Below, in pieces: positions 43,960-53,132 of a stretch of DNA of 64,000 nucleotides. Positions within the stretch are counted from its first letter, which is position 1. Each line of letters starts with the position of its first letter. The stretch is from Prevotella sp. P5-108 (GTDB taxonomy: Bacteria > Bacteroidota > Bacteroidia > Bacteroidales > Bacteroidaceae): NCBI RefSeq assembly GCF_002251385.1, contig NZ_NPJJ01000043.1, positions 62,001 to 126,000 on the forward strand. Direction: 5' to 3'. The notes under the pieces are model-generated. The model had not been told where the DNA came from. It saw only the letters and a program-made list of their open reading frames with translations, and made no database searches. The position numbers and the translations under genes were made by a program.

Positions 43960-45696
43960 TTACTTTTTACGATTGAACAGCAACTCGTAGTCACGCTTTG
44001 CAGCAGGCATGACCAGCTGCTCTGGCACAAATCTCCAGTTGTTGTTGGGTTGTGGGTCAAGTGTTCCTTCGCTTTCGATGGCCTTCATCAGATAGTAGCG
44101 TTGGTCCTTGTCGCTGCGCCAGATTATCCTGCTTTCCAGACTGTCGTGGCTGATACCGGCACCACGAGTGAGCAGTTCGCCGCCACCATTGCCACGATAG
44201 CTGTTTACAGCTACCTTATACCAGGCCTTGGGGTCAAACGGCTGTCCATTGCTCATGCGATGGATTGTGACCTTCTGGCCGTTAGGTTTGGTTACATCTA
44301 CCTCGTAGTCTATGCCGGCTGCACTGTCAAAGTTGAACGAGAAGTTCTGGAAACCCATTCTCTGCTGGTCGTTTTTGGTATATTCATTCAACAGTAGCAG
44401 ATGGTCGTCGGGCGACTGCATGGTGTTGACCCAGAGCGAATAACTCATCTCGAGATGCTTGCGTATCTCTTCGCCCGTGAGACGCATCACGTACAGCTGG
44501 TTTTCGTACTTGTACAGCTTGAACATATCGCTGACATAGATATCGCCTTTGTTGATTTGTGCGTCAAACAACAATGGTGCGTTGAAGGCTATGTCTGCGC
44601 CGGTAATCTTCAACTCCAGATTGAGTATCAGGTCATTGAACGCACTTGAACCAAAGTAGCAATCACGTGTTGATATTGAATTGGCAAAGGTTCCTATCTT
44701 TTTGTTGACAAAGGCATTGATTTTGGAAATCCACTCTTCAAAGTGAGCCATATACTCTTTGTCGACCTCTATGTCTCTTACATCTACCAGCTGGCCCTCG
44801 ACAGACTTCTTGCAGTGCTTTTTGCCTTTTTCTATCGTGATGGTCGCTTCAGCCACTTTTCGTGCTGCATTGGCAGGGTCGAGACACAGCACCTTGTTTC
44901 CGCTTTCGCTGGTGACATAGTCTGCATAAGGTGTGTGGTCGTGGCCGAACAGGATGAGGTCAAAGCCATCCACCTCGCGCGCCACCTTCAATGCAGCATC
45001 TTCTTCGTAGTCGGCGGTGACTATACCGCCTTCCTTTCCGCTGTGGAAGAGACCGATGATGACATCAGGCTTTTCATTGGCCTTGAGATAGTTCACCCAT
45101 TCACGGGCAGCCGTAACCATATTTACAAAGGAGAGACCGCTCCACAGACGCTCTGTCAGCCAGTTGGGGATGGCTGGAGTTATCATTCCCAGCACGGCAA
45201 TCTTCACTCCGCCGCGGTTAAGTATAGTATAAGGCTTGAGATAGGGCTTGCCGGTATTGGTGTCGATGATATTGGCTGCAATAACAGGGCATTTCACTTC
45301 CTTTATCCATTTGTCATACACCTCATGACCAGGCTCGACATCGTGGTTGCCTATGGTCTGTGCGTCGTACTTGAGGTAGTTCACCACCGAGGCGGCTATA
45401 TTCTCAGATGTAGTGTCGATGTAGTTGGAATAGTAAGAGATAGGCTGCCCTTGCAGTATGTCGCCATTGTCGAGCAGTATCACATTGTCGCCATGTTGCT
45501 CGCGCAGCTGCTTGACATAACTGCTGACACGTGCCATCGACCCAGCCATCGGCCTGCGGTTGATGTAATCGTAGGGGAAGAAGCTGCCGTGAACATCACT
45601 GGTTTGAACAATTTTGATGGTGACCGTCTTGGATTTGGCCATGCATGTCAATCCGAAAGGAAGCAATAACGCCATAACTGCTATAAGTTTTTTCAT
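43960..45696 (-). CDS. secreted 5'-nucleotidase / metallophosphatase
   Basis: 578-residue exported enzyme with a signal peptide (about 1-21), an N-terminal metallophosphatase domain (about 24-270) and a C-terminal nucleotide-specificity domain. Metal-binding motifs are QTSDVHGSF, LLDNGDILQG, TIGNHDVE, GLFHSG and LFGHDHTP. These define 5'-nucleotidase/2',3'-cyclic phosphodiesterase (UshA/CpdB) enzymes that release nucleosides from nucleotides in the periplasm. It is the first gene of the nudC-xpt operon. A -7 box lies at 45724-45731. Confidence 0.93.
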   Translation of the reverse strand: MKKLIAVMALLLPFGLTCMAKSKTVTIKIVQTSDVHGSFFPYDYINRRPMAGSMARVSSYVKQLREQHGDNVILLDNGDILQGQPISYYSNYIDTTSENIAASVVNYLKYDAQTIGNHDVEPGHEVYDKWIKEVKCPVIAANIIDTNTGKPYLKPYTILNRGGVKIAVLGMITPAIPNWLTERLWSGLSFVNMVTAAREWVNYLKANEKPDVIIGLFHSGKEGGIVTADYEEDAALKVAREVDGFDLILFGHDHTPYADYVTSESGNKVLCLDPANAARKVAEATITIEKGKKHCKKSVEGQLVDVRDIEVDKEYMAHFEEWISKINAFVNKKIGTFANSISTRDCYFGSSAFNDLILNLELKITGADIAFNAPLLFDAQINKGDIYVSDMFKLYKYENQLYVMRLTGEEIRKHLEMSYSLWVNTMQSPDDHLLLLNEYTKNDQQRMGFQNFSFNFDSAAGIDYEVDVTKPNGQKVTIHRMSNGQPFDPKAWYKVAVNSYRGNGGGELLTRGAGISHDSLESRIIWRSDKDQRYYLMKAIESEGTLDPQPNNNWRFVPEQLVMPAAKRDYELLFNRKK

Positions 45697-45723
45697 ATAT
45701 TACCTTATTATATATTAGCATTG

Positions 45724-45731
45724 CAAAAGTA
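45724..45731 (-). promoter_or_regulatory. -7 box for the nucleotidase operon
   Basis: TACTTTTG on the minus strand, 27 bases before the ATG at 45696. No good -33 element is visible. Confidence 0.45.
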
Positions 45732-45794
45732 CAAAATAATCGCGAGTTAGGCATGGTTTTTGCAATAAAAGTTGGCAGATAGGAGGATTTTAAT

Positions 45795-46469
45795 ATGGCA
45801 TTTGTAGATTATTATAAGATTTTAGGTGTAGACAAGAACATCCCACAAAAAGATGTACAAGCAGCATACCGCAAGAGGGTAAAGCAGTTCCATCCGGACT
45901 TGCATCCCGATGACCCCAAAGCCAAAGCCAAGTTCCAGGCGCTCAACGAGGCGTATCAGGTAATCAACGACCCCGAGAAGCGTAAGAAGTACGACCAGTA
46001 TGGAGAGCATTGGCGCGAGGCTGGCAACTTTGGCGGCCAGCAGGAAGCTGGGGGCTGGAGCAGTGGCAGTCCATTTGAGGGCTTTGATTTCAGCAGTATG
46101 GGTGGTGGAAGTGGTAATGGCTTCTCCAGTTTCTTCGAAAACCTGTTTGGAGGTGGTGGTTTCCATAGCCGTCATCAGTCTTCTATGCAGGGAGGTATGC
46201 AACAGGATATGGAAGCCTCTGTTTCCATCGATTTATACACAGCCTTGCTTGGCGGCGAGGTGATGGTCCAACTGGGTGATGGCTCGCGCATCAAACTGAG
46301 GGTTAAAGCTGAGACTCAGAATGGTACCAAGGTTAGACTGCGCGCAAAGGGATATGACCTGGGCAATGGCCAACGCTCCGATTTGATTATCACCTACAAC
46401 GTCACTCTCCCCACTGGGCTCAATGCACGCCAGAAAGAGCTGCTCAGACAGATGCAGCAACTGTCATAG
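45795..46469 (+). CDS. short CbpA-like J-domain co-chaperone
   Basis: 224-residue DnaJ-family protein. The J domain covers residues 1-70, with the HPD tripeptide in KQFHPDLHPDDPK that stimulates the DnaK ATPase. A Gly/Ser/Phe-rich linker (about 80-140) follows, and there is a single substrate-binding beta domain (about 145-220; VRLRAKGYDLGNG). There is no CxxCxGxG zinc finger. CbpA and DnaJ normally carry two beta domains, so this one is about 80 residues short. The ATG at 45795 follows a GGAGGA purine block. Confidence 0.88.
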   Translation: MAFVDYYKILGVDKNIPQKDVQAAYRKRVKQFHPDLHPDDPKAKAKFQALNEAYQVINDPEKRKKYDQYGEHWREAGNFGGQQEAGGWSSGSPFEGFDFSSMGGGSGNGFSSFFENLFGGGGFHSRHQSSMQGGMQQDMEASVSIDLYTALLGGEVMVQLGDGSRIKLRVKAETQNGTKVRLRAKGYDLGNGQRSDLIITYNVTLPTGLNARQKELLRQMQQLS

Positions 46470-46525
46470 CACCAAGCACAGCATGAGGTTGATGCGCGAC
46501 AAGACTTTCATGATTTTATAGATAG

Positions 46526-46567
46526 ACTCCGTTTGTCATTCCGTAAGGATGATGAACGGAGTTTTTT
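46526..46567 (+). terminator. terminator of the J-domain gene
   Basis: Stem ACTCCGTT with AACGGAGT (46526-46533 with 46555-46562), additional TCAT/ATGA pairing inside, and a six-T run at 46562-46567. Confidence 0.8.
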
Positions 46568-46840
46568 CGTTTACCATCCATTCCTTCCCCTTGCTGTCTA
46601 TCGCTATAAGCCGCCGATTGCAGTCTGTCATCGCTGGGAACACCAATTCATTCCAAGTGCATCAAGAATAATCTCTCCTCATAGTTGTCATCCTGCTCGA
46701 GATGAAATAATTCTTGAGTTCAAACTGTGAATTATTCATTTCGCGCTTCCAAACAGTCGTTTCAAACCGTGATTTTCCTAATTCGCACCCCGCAACCACT
46801 CTGTCTATGGTCTGGGCAGACGATGACGCGCATGGGGCAA

Positions 46841-46886
46841 AAAAATAGGCATGCACTATAGGAATGACCATAGTGCATGCCTATGC
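46841..46886 (-). terminator. terminator of the YitT-family gene
   Basis: Perfect 15-base inverted repeat ATAGGCATGCACTAT (46847-46861 with 46872-46886), ten-base loop, followed on the minus strand by seven T (complement of 46841-46847). It begins 19 bases after the stop. Confidence 0.88.
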
Positions 46887-46905
46887 CTGGATGTCGACGA
46901 CACGT

Positions 46906-47808
46906 CTATTTGATAGTGTCAAATCCCTGTCCGAAGACGCCGTGACAGAAAGTTTGTGAGATAAGAGCCTCTGGGTCTATGCTCTTGATGTGGTTGAGCA
47001 CATCCTGCGACTCATATTTGCGCGCCAGCACCATCAGCACATGCACATCGTGCTTGGAGTACCATCCGGTGCCTTGGAGCAGGGTTACGCCGCGATTGAC
47101 GTCCTTGTTGATGGTATCAGCAATCTGCTCGTATTTCTTGGAAATGATGAGGAATTGCACCGTCTGCCTGGTACCGTTGATGATGTAGTCGCACGTGACG
47201 CTGGCTATGAGCGTAAAGGCGATACCATAGATGATGATTTCGGTACTGTGGTATAGCAGGTACGACGAACTGATAATGGTAAAGTCAATGAACTGCATGG
47301 CTCGCCCGAAGCTCAAACTGAATTTCTTGTTCAGCCATGCCACGATGATGTCGGTGCCGCCCGTAGAACCGTTGTGGCTGAACACAATGCCCAATCCGGC
47401 TCCACCCAGAATTCCACCTATTAGCACATGCATGAAGCGGTCTTCACCAACGGTGATGACAAGGTGGTGGGCAAAGAACGGCTGCATGACTCCGATAACC
47501 AGAGACAGTATGGTGACGCCGATAATCGTACGTATGGTAAACTGCTTGTTGAGCGCCCTGAAACCGATGAGAAGCAGCGTGATATTCAATACCCAGATAG
47601 AGATGGCGGTGGGGATGTCGAATGCGTAATACAGCAATGCCGAGATACCCGACACGCCACCCATGACAAACTTCTCGGGGAGGATGAATGCGGTATAACC
47701 AAACGCATAGGAGGAAATACCCAGCGTGATGAACAATAGGTCCATCAGCTCGTGCTTTACATAACTCTTAGTACCGAATGCGGCGATACTCTCGTGGTCT
47801 TTGTTCAT
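46906..47808 (-). CDS. YitT-family membrane protein (DUF161/DUF2179)
   Basis: 300-residue protein with an N-terminal membrane part of five or six helices (about 20-215; FGYTAFILPEKFVMGGVSGI is the typical YitT opening and GIVFSHNGSTGGTDIIV the central block). A soluble C-terminal DUF2179 domain follows (about 220-295; VTLLQGTGWYSKHDVHVLMV). Function is unknown; YitT proteins may be transporters. It is monocistronic with its own terminator and a -7 box at 47906-47913. Confidence 0.88.
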   Translation of the reverse strand: MNKDHESIAAFGTKSYVKHELMDLLFITLGISSYAFGYTAFILPEKFVMGGVSGISALLYYAFDIPTAISIWVLNITLLLIGFRALNKQFTIRTIIGVTILSLVIGVMQPFFAHHLVITVGEDRFMHVLIGGILGGAGLGIVFSHNGSTGGTDIIVAWLNKKFSLSFGRAMQFIDFTIISSSYLLYHSTEIIIYGIAFTLIASVTCDYIINGTRQTVQFLIISKKYEQIADTINKDVNRGVTLLQGTGWYSKHDVHVLMVLARKYESQDVLNHIKSIDPEALISQTFCHGVFGQGFDTIK

Positions 47809-47905
47809 CTTGTTTATGTGATTGAGGTCAATAATTCATATTTTAATAGATGTGTAGGTGTCAAGTGTGCCGCTCAGCGTCCAAGTAGCAGTTGCTATGA
47901 CGATG

Positions 47906-47913
47906 CAAATTTA
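47906..47913 (-). promoter_or_regulatory. -7 box for the YitT-family gene
   Basis: TAAATTTG on the minus strand matches TAnnTTTG; the leader to the ATG at 47808 is about 90 bases. CTTG at 47937-47940 is near but not at ideal -33 spacing. Confidence 0.4.
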
Positions 47914-48128
47914 ATAATTTATTATGACTCTCTTTTCAAGTTCATCCATTTTTTCTATGCACAATGGTCATTTTATTCCAAAAGATGGTTTCGGGAGTCC
48001 CCTCGTGGCTCTGCCCGCATGAATAACCTATGCCACTAAGGTCGGAAGATAGTCGCATCAATCTCGTCCTCAAATCGCGCGGTCATGACGGCGTGATTTC
48101 TTAAAACTGCACGATATCAATAGTTTTT

Positions 48129-48154
48129 AGTTACTTATTATAAAATAAGAAACT
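48129..48154. promoter_or_regulatory. inverted repeat upstream of the lon promoter
   Basis: AGTT-A-CTTATT pairs with AATAAG-A-AACT around a four-base centre (48129-48139 with 48144-48154, one A/A mismatch). It ends just upstream of where the -33 element of the lon promoter should lie, so it could be an operator. There is no long T tail downstream. Confidence 0.35.
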
Positions 48155-48183
48155 GAGATAACCTTAAATTGAATAAAAATGAC

Positions 48184-48191
48184 TAACTTTG
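48184..48191 (+). promoter_or_regulatory. -7 box for lon
   Basis: TAACTTTG matches TAnnTTTG, 25 bases before the lon ATG. The -33 region is degenerate. Confidence 0.5.
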
Positions 48192-48216
48192 CAGTTCAAA
48201 TTGAAAGCGAACCATA

Positions 48217-50676
48217 ATGGACGAAAGAAATAAAGCATCAATACAGATGATAGCAGAGTATGATGGAGATATCACCAACCTCTATGGTACGACACCGGAA
48301 GGGGTTGTTCCAATTCTGGCAACACGCAATATGGTGATGTTCCCTGCCGTCATTTCGCCTATTCTCGTAGGCCGCGAGCAGAGTGTAAACCTCCTCAACT
48401 ATCTGGATAAGCACCCCGGCACACTCATAGCCATCTTCTCACAGAAGAACCCTGATATAGAGCATCCTCGCGAGGAAGACCTCTATCGCTATGGCTGTTA
48501 TGCCAAACTGGTAAGACGCATCGAGCTTCCTGGTAGTGAAAACTGTACCGCCATCTTCCAAATGATGGGCCGTTGCCACCTGGACAGCATCGAGAAGACA
48601 CGTCCCTATCTCTGTGGCGCCGTGTCAGAACGCTCGGAAATCATGCCCGATGTCAACGACAAGGCATTCAATACTGCCATGATAGACCTGGTGGCCGCCT
48701 CAAAGGAGTTTATCCATAAGAATGACGAGCTGGCAGACGAGATGGTGTTCTCTATTGACAACATCCACAATCCCATAATCAGTCTCAACTTCCTCTGCAC
48801 GGCTCTGCCGTTCTCGGTAAAAGACAAGATGGAACTTCTCGAGGAGAGCAACCTGATGGACCGTGCGCTCAACACCTTGCGCCTGCTCAACCGCGAGCTG
48901 CAGTTCTTGCAGTTGCGCAATCAGATTCGTATGAAGACACGTGAAGAGCTCGACGAACAGCAGCGCGAGTACTTCCTGCAGCAGCAGATCAAGAACATCA
49001 AGGAAGAGCTGGGCCGTGGCGAAGGCTCGCCCGAGAAGAGAGAGCTCGAAGAGAAAGCCCGCAATAAGAAATGGTCGAGCGAAGTGGCTAAAGTCTTTGA
49101 GAAAGAGCTGGAAAAACTCGACATACTTAACCCCCAGAGTCCTGACTACAGTGTGCAGCTCAACTATCTGCAGACCTATGTGTCTCTGCCTTGGGGCGAG
49201 TACACTCAGGACGACCTGGACCTCAAGCGTGCACAGCGCATTCTCGACCATGACCACTATGGCATGGAGAAAGTGAAAGAGCGCATCCTCGAGTATATCG
49301 CCGTGCTTAAATTAAGAGGTGACCTCAAGTCGCCCATCATCTGCCTTTACGGTCCTCCCGGTGTGGGCAAGACCAGTCTTGGCAAGAGCATCGCTTCGGC
49401 CTTGCGCCGCAAGTATGTGCGCGTGTCACTGGGCGGACTCCATGACGAGTCTGAAATCAGAGGTCACCGCCGTACGTATATCGGTGCCATGCCCGGCCGT
49501 ATCATCAAGAGCATCCAGAAGGCAGGTTCTTCCAACCCCGTCTTCATCCTCGACGAGATTGACAAAATTACACAGAACACCCACAATGGCGACCCCTCGT
49601 CGGCTCTGCTCGAGGTGCTTGACCCTGAACAGAACACGGCTTTCCACGACAATTATCTCGATGTCGATTACGACCTGTCCAAAGCCATGTTTATAGCCAC
49701 AGCCAATGAGCTGAATACAATCCCCCGTCCTCTGCTCGACCGTATGGAAATCATAGAGGTGAGCGGATATATCACCGAGGAAAAGATAGAGATAGCCAAG
49801 CGCCATCTGGTTCCTCGCGAACTGGAAAACAATGGTTTTGTCAAGGTCGGCGAGAAACCAACCTTCACCAAGGCTGCCCTCGAAACCATCATCGAGCGAT
49901 ATACACGCGAAAGCGGTGTGCGCCAGTTGGAAAAGCAGATCAACAAGTCTCTGCGCAAGATGGCATATCAGATGGCTAAAGAAGGCTCTCTGCCATTGAA
50001 GAAGGTGACACCCAAAGAACTGGAAGGCCTGTTGGGCAAGCCACCGTTCTATCGCGACATCTATCAGGGCAATGCCTATGCTGGAGTGGTGACAGGACTG
50101 GCCTGGACAAGCGTGGGAGGCGAAATACTCTTCATCGAAACATCGCTCAGCAAGGGTAGGGCAGGCAAGCTCACCCTGACAGGTAATCTGGGTGATGTCA
50201 TGAAGGAAAGTGCCGTCATTGCACTTGAATATGTCAAGGCCCATGCTGAACGCCTGAATGTAGACTACCGCATATTCGACCAGTACAATATGCATATCCA
50301 TGTGCCAGAGGGCGCTACGCCCAAAGACGGCCCATCGGCTGGTATCACCATCGCTACCTCGATAGCTTCGGCCATCACCCAGCGCAAGGTAAGAAAGAAC
50401 ACAGCCATGACAGGCGAGATTACCCTGAGAGGCAAGGTGCTGCCCGTGGGTGGCATCAAGGAGAAAATCCTGGCAGCCAAGCGTGCGGGAATTACAGATA
50501 TACTGATGTGTGCGGACAACCGCAAGGATATCGAAGAGATACCCGCCATGTATCTTGAAGGAGTAAACTTCCACTATGTGGAGAATATTCAGGATGTGTG
50601 GGACTATGCCTTGCTGGATGAGAAGGTAGCCAATGCGGTACACTTTGATATAGAAGAAGACAAGAAAGAGAAATAA
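48217..50676 (+). CDS. lon: ATP-dependent protease Lon
   Basis: 819-residue serine protease of the LonA type. An N-terminal substrate-binding domain (about 25-230; [20 protein letters not shown]) is followed by a coiled coil, an AAA+ module with Walker A GPPGVGKT at about 379-386 and Walker [10 protein letters not shown], and the protease domain with the Ser-Lys dyad (Ser of PKDGPSAG at about 707, Lys in GGIKEK at about 750). Lon degrades misfolded and regulatory proteins. It heads a plus-strand set with tgt, lptF/G and a DEAD helicase. Confidence 0.97.
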   Translation: MDERNKASIQMIAEYDGDITNLYGTTPEGVVPILATRNMVMFPAVISPILVGREQSVNLLNYLDKHPGTLIAIFSQKNPDIEHPREEDLYRYGCYAKLVRRIELPGSENCTAIFQMMGRCHLDSIEKTRPYLCGAVSERSEIMPDVNDKAFNTAMIDLVAASKEFIHKNDELADEMVFSIDNIHNPIISLNFLCTALPFSVKDKMELLEESNLMDRALNTLRLLNRELQFLQLRNQIRMKTREELDEQQREYFLQQQIKNIKEELGRGEGSPEKRELEEKARNKKWSSEVAKVFEKELEKLDILNPQSPDYSVQLNYLQTYVSLPWGEYTQDDLDLKRAQRILDHDHYGMEKVKERILEYIAVLKLRGDLKSPIICLYGPPGVGKTSLGKSIASALRRKYVRVSLGGLHDESEIRGHRRTYIGAMPGRIIKSIQKAGSSNPVFILDEIDKITQNTHNGDPSSALLEVLDPEQNTAFHDNYLDVDYDLSKAMFIATANELNTIPRPLLDRMEIIEVSGYITEEKIEIAKRHLVPRELENNGFVKVGEKPTFTKAALETIIERYTRESGVRQLEKQINKSLRKMAYQMAKEGSLPLKKVTPKELEGLLGKPPFYRDIYQGNAYAGVVTGLAWTSVGGEILFIETSLSKGRAGKLTLTGNLGDVMKESAVIALEYVKAHAERLNVDYRIFDQYNMHIHVPEGATPKDGPSAGITIATSIASAITQRKVRKNTAMTGEITLRGKVLPVGGIKEKILAAKRAGITDILMCADNRKDIEEIPAMYLEGVNFHYVENIQDVWDYALLDEKVANAVHFDIEEDKKEK

Positions 50677-50692
50677 CGAAGACGATAAAGAA

Positions 50693-51820
50693 ATGACGTT
50701 TGAACTACAACATACAGATACATACAGTGATGCTCGCACGGGTATCATAACCACCGACCACGGCCAGATAAAAACCCCGATATTCATGCCGGTAGGTACG
50801 TGTGGCACTGTCAAGGGGGTGCATTTTGAAGAGCTTCGCCAACAGGTGAAGGCCCAGATTATCCTTGGCAACACCTATCATCTGTATCTCAGACCTGGAC
50901 TTGAGGTGCTCCGTAAGGCTGGTGGTCTGCACGGTTTCAACGGATGGGAGAAACCTATCCTTACCGACAGTGGCGGTTTTCAGGTCTTCTCTCTGACCGG
51001 TATAAGAAAACTGCGTGAAGAGGGTTGCGAGTTCCGTTCTCATATCGATGGCTCCAAGCATATCTTCACTCCTGAAAATGTGATGGACACTGAACGCGTG
51101 ATTGGTGCCGACATCATGATGGCGCTCGATGAGTGTCCTCCTGGAAAGAGCGACTATGAATACGCCAAGAAAAGCCTCGGCCTTACCCACAGATGGCTGG
51201 ACCGCTGTATCAAACGCTTCGAGGAAACCGAGCCCCTGTATGGCTACAAGCAGAGCCTGTTCCCCATTGTTCAGGGATGTACCTACAAGGACCTGCGTCG
51301 TGAAGCTGCCAAGTTTGTGGCTGACAAAGGTGCCGACGGCAATGCCATCGGCGGTCTGGCAGTAGGAGAGCCTAAGGAGGTAATGTATGAGATGATAGAG
51401 GTGGTCAATGACATTCTGCCTAAGGACAAGCCCCGATACCTCATGGGTGTGGGTACGCCCGAAAACATACTGGAAGCCATCGCCAGAGGCGTGGATATGT
51501 TTGACTGCGTAATGCCTACGCGCAACGGTCGCAATGCCATGCTCTTCACCTACCAGGGTACGATGAACATGCGCAACAAGAAATGGGAAATGGACTTTAG
51601 CCCCATTGACCCTAACGGTTGCGAAACCGACCTGGTGTATACCAAGGCCTACCTTCACCATCTGTTTAAGGCTCAGGAGCTGTTGGCTATGCAGATAGCA
51701 AGTATCCACAACTTGGCATTCTATCTTCGTCTGGTCACCGATGCCCGCAAGCATATCGAACAAGGTGATTTCATGCAGTGGAAGAACAGCATAGTAGAAC
51801 AGTTAGGAAGGAGAATCTGA
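50693..51820 (+). CDS. tgt: tRNA-guanine transglycosylase without the usual zinc motif
   Basis: 375-residue enzyme exchanging guanine-34 in certain tRNAs for the queuosine precursor. TDSGGFQVFSL holds the first catalytic Asp region, and GVDMFDCVMPTRNGR the nucleophile region. Characterised bacterial Tgt binds structural zinc through C-x-C-x2-C and a His. Here the equivalent stretch reads DPNGCETDLVYTKAYLHHL: the His side is kept but only one Cys remains, so the canonical site is absent. The rest is intact, so I expect function. It starts 16 bases after lon, and the next gene starts one base after its stop. Confidence 0.95.
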   Translation: MTFELQHTDTYSDARTGIITTDHGQIKTPIFMPVGTCGTVKGVHFEELRQQVKAQIILGNTYHLYLRPGLEVLRKAGGLHGFNGWEKPILTDSGGFQVFSLTGIRKLREEGCEFRSHIDGSKHIFTPENVMDTERVIGADIMMALDECPPGKSDYEYAKKSLGLTHRWLDRCIKRFEETEPLYGYKQSLFPIVQGCTYKDLRREAAKFVADKGADGNAIGGLAVGEPKEVMYEMIEVVNDILPKDKPRYLMGVGTPENILEAIARGVDMFDCVMPTRNGRNAMLFTYQGTMNMRNKKWEMDFSPIDPNGCETDLVYTKAYLHHLFKAQELLAMQIASIHNLAFYLRLVTDARKHIEQGDFMQWKNSIVEQLGRRI

Positions 51821-51821
51821 T

Positions 51822-53096
51822 ATGGCTAACATTAGAGATTTAAGACGTCACTTTACGCGCTACAAGATAGCCAGATGGATAAGCACACATCCAGTGTGGA
51901 TGCATAAACTTATCAAATGGCTGTACGACCACACCGCTGGCGTGCGCAATGTGCTGCATAAAGTGTACAGGCAATTGAAGTGGCTGCGTTTTCTCAGTCC
52001 ATCCAATTATCTGAAGCGACTCGACTGGTATATTGTCCGTAAGTTTATTGGTACTTATGTATTTGCCATCGCGCTGATAATCTCGTTGGCAATCGTCTTT
52101 GACGTCAACGAGAACCTGGAGAAGTTCAGCCGTTTCCATGCTCCGCTCGAAGCCATCGTCTTTGACTATTATGTCAACTTCGTTCCTTATTTCTCTAATC
52201 TGTTCAGCCCGTTGTTTGTCTTCATTGCCGTAATATTCTTTACGTCTAAACTGACAAGCAATTCGGAGATTGTAGCGATGTTGGCGGCAGGTGTATCCTT
52301 CAAGCGTCTTCTGCGTCCCTATATGTTCTCCTGTGTGCTCATTGCCATGCTGTCTTATTATCTCAGTGCCTATGTCATCCCCCATGGTACGGTAATCAGA
52401 CAGAACTTTGAGGCAAAATACAAAAACCGCGCCAAGAACACCTCGGCCGAGAACGTGCAGCTGCAGGTGGGTAAGGGCATTATCGCCTACATACAGCACT
52501 ATGACAACAACCAGAAGAAAGGTTACGGTTTCTCTTTGGACAAGTTTGAAAACAAGAAGCTGGTAAGTCACCTGACAGCTATGGAGATACAGTATGACAC
52601 CATCTCTGATTCAAAGTTTCACTGGACAGCCAGCAACTGGAAAATAAGACAGCTCAAAGGCCTCAAAGAGCGTATTACGAGTGGCACTAAACTTGATACG
52701 CTGATACAGATGGAGCCTACCGACCTGGTCTACTCAAAGGGCCAGCAGGAGACGTTTACCAGTCCTGAGCTGAAAGACTACATTTCCAAGCAGATAGACC
52801 GTGGTAGTGGCAATGTGGTGCAATACCAGGTGGAATATCATAAACGTATAGCGTCGTCGTTTGCGTCATTTATCCTGACAATCATTGGATTCTCTTTGTC
52901 ATCACGCAAGCGAAAGGGCGGTATGGGCTTGTATTTGGGTATAGGTCTGGCTTTGAGTTTCACCTACATCATGCTGCAGACCGTATCTTCAACATTTGCA
53001 ATCAACGCTGGATTCCCACCGTTCCTGGCGGCATGGATTCCTAATGTTATATTTGCCTGTGTAGCTTATTATTGCTATCGACAGGCTCCCAATTAG
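51822..53096 (+). CDS. LptF/LptG-family permease
   Basis: 424-residue YjgP/YjgQ-type membrane protein, part of the ABC system that extracts lipopolysaccharide from the inner membrane. The typical start YIVRKFIGTYVFA is reached only at about residue 70; before it lies a basic, helical extension of 60-65 residues. Three helices precede a periplasmic beta-jellyroll-like domain (about 200-340), and three helices follow (FASFILTIIGFSL, GLYLGIGLALSFTYIML). The start is one base after the tgt stop, which supports the long N-terminus. LptF and LptG cannot be told apart here. Confidence 0.87.
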   Translation: MANIRDLRRHFTRYKIARWISTHPVWMHKLIKWLYDHTAGVRNVLHKVYRQLKWLRFLSPSNYLKRLDWYIVRKFIGTYVFAIALIISLAIVFDVNENLEKFSRFHAPLEAIVFDYYVNFVPYFSNLFSPLFVFIAVIFFTSKLTSNSEIVAMLAAGVSFKRLLRPYMFSCVLIAMLSYYLSAYVIPHGTVIRQNFEAKYKNRAKNTSAENVQLQVGKGIIAYIQHYDNNQKKGYGFSLDKFENKKLVSHLTAMEIQYDTISDSKFHWTASNWKIRQLKGLKERITSGTKLDTLIQMEPTDLVYSKGQQETFTSPELKDYISKQIDRGSGNVVQYQVEYHKRIASSFASFILTIIGFSLSSRKRKGGMGLYLGIGLALSFTYIMLQTVSSTFAINAGFPPFLAAWIPNVIFACVAYYCYRQAPN

Positions 53097-53132
53097 TATT
53101 ACATTGGCTGTAAGCCATTAAGTTAGTAGAAT

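Larger units (their letters stand above)
46470..46905. other. intergenic region after the J-domain gene
   Basis: This 436-base gap between two convergent genes holds two terminators (46526-46567 plus strand, 46841-46886 minus strand). Between them about 270 bases show no convincing frame. An imperfect AT-rich inverted repeat (AATAATTC with GAATTATT, 46706-46736) lies in the middle. I see no other structure. Confidence 0.5.
47809..48216. other. intergenic region between YitT-family gene and lon
   Basis: This 408-base divergent region contains the YitT-family -7 box (47906-47913), the lon -7 box (48184-48191) and an inverted repeat (48129-48154) next to the lon promoter. About 150 bases from 47970 to 48120 are higher in G+C than the flanks and have no long frame; I could not assign an RNA gene there. 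Confidence 0.5.

Noticed and set aside
46706..46736. AT-rich inverted repeat as an insertion-sequence end
   Set aside because: There is no partner repeat, target duplication or transposase frame nearby.
48030..48065. Possible small SRP RNA (GGTCGGAAG)
   Set aside because: The conserved SRP loop is GGCCAGG/GGTCAGGTCCGGAAGGAAGCAGC-like; here the flanking half is missing and no long helix encloses it.
49426..50874. A 482-codon minus-strand frame opposite lon and the start of tgt
   Set aside because: It covers the Lon AAA+ and protease domains in antisense and crosses into a second gene; this is a codon-usage shadow.
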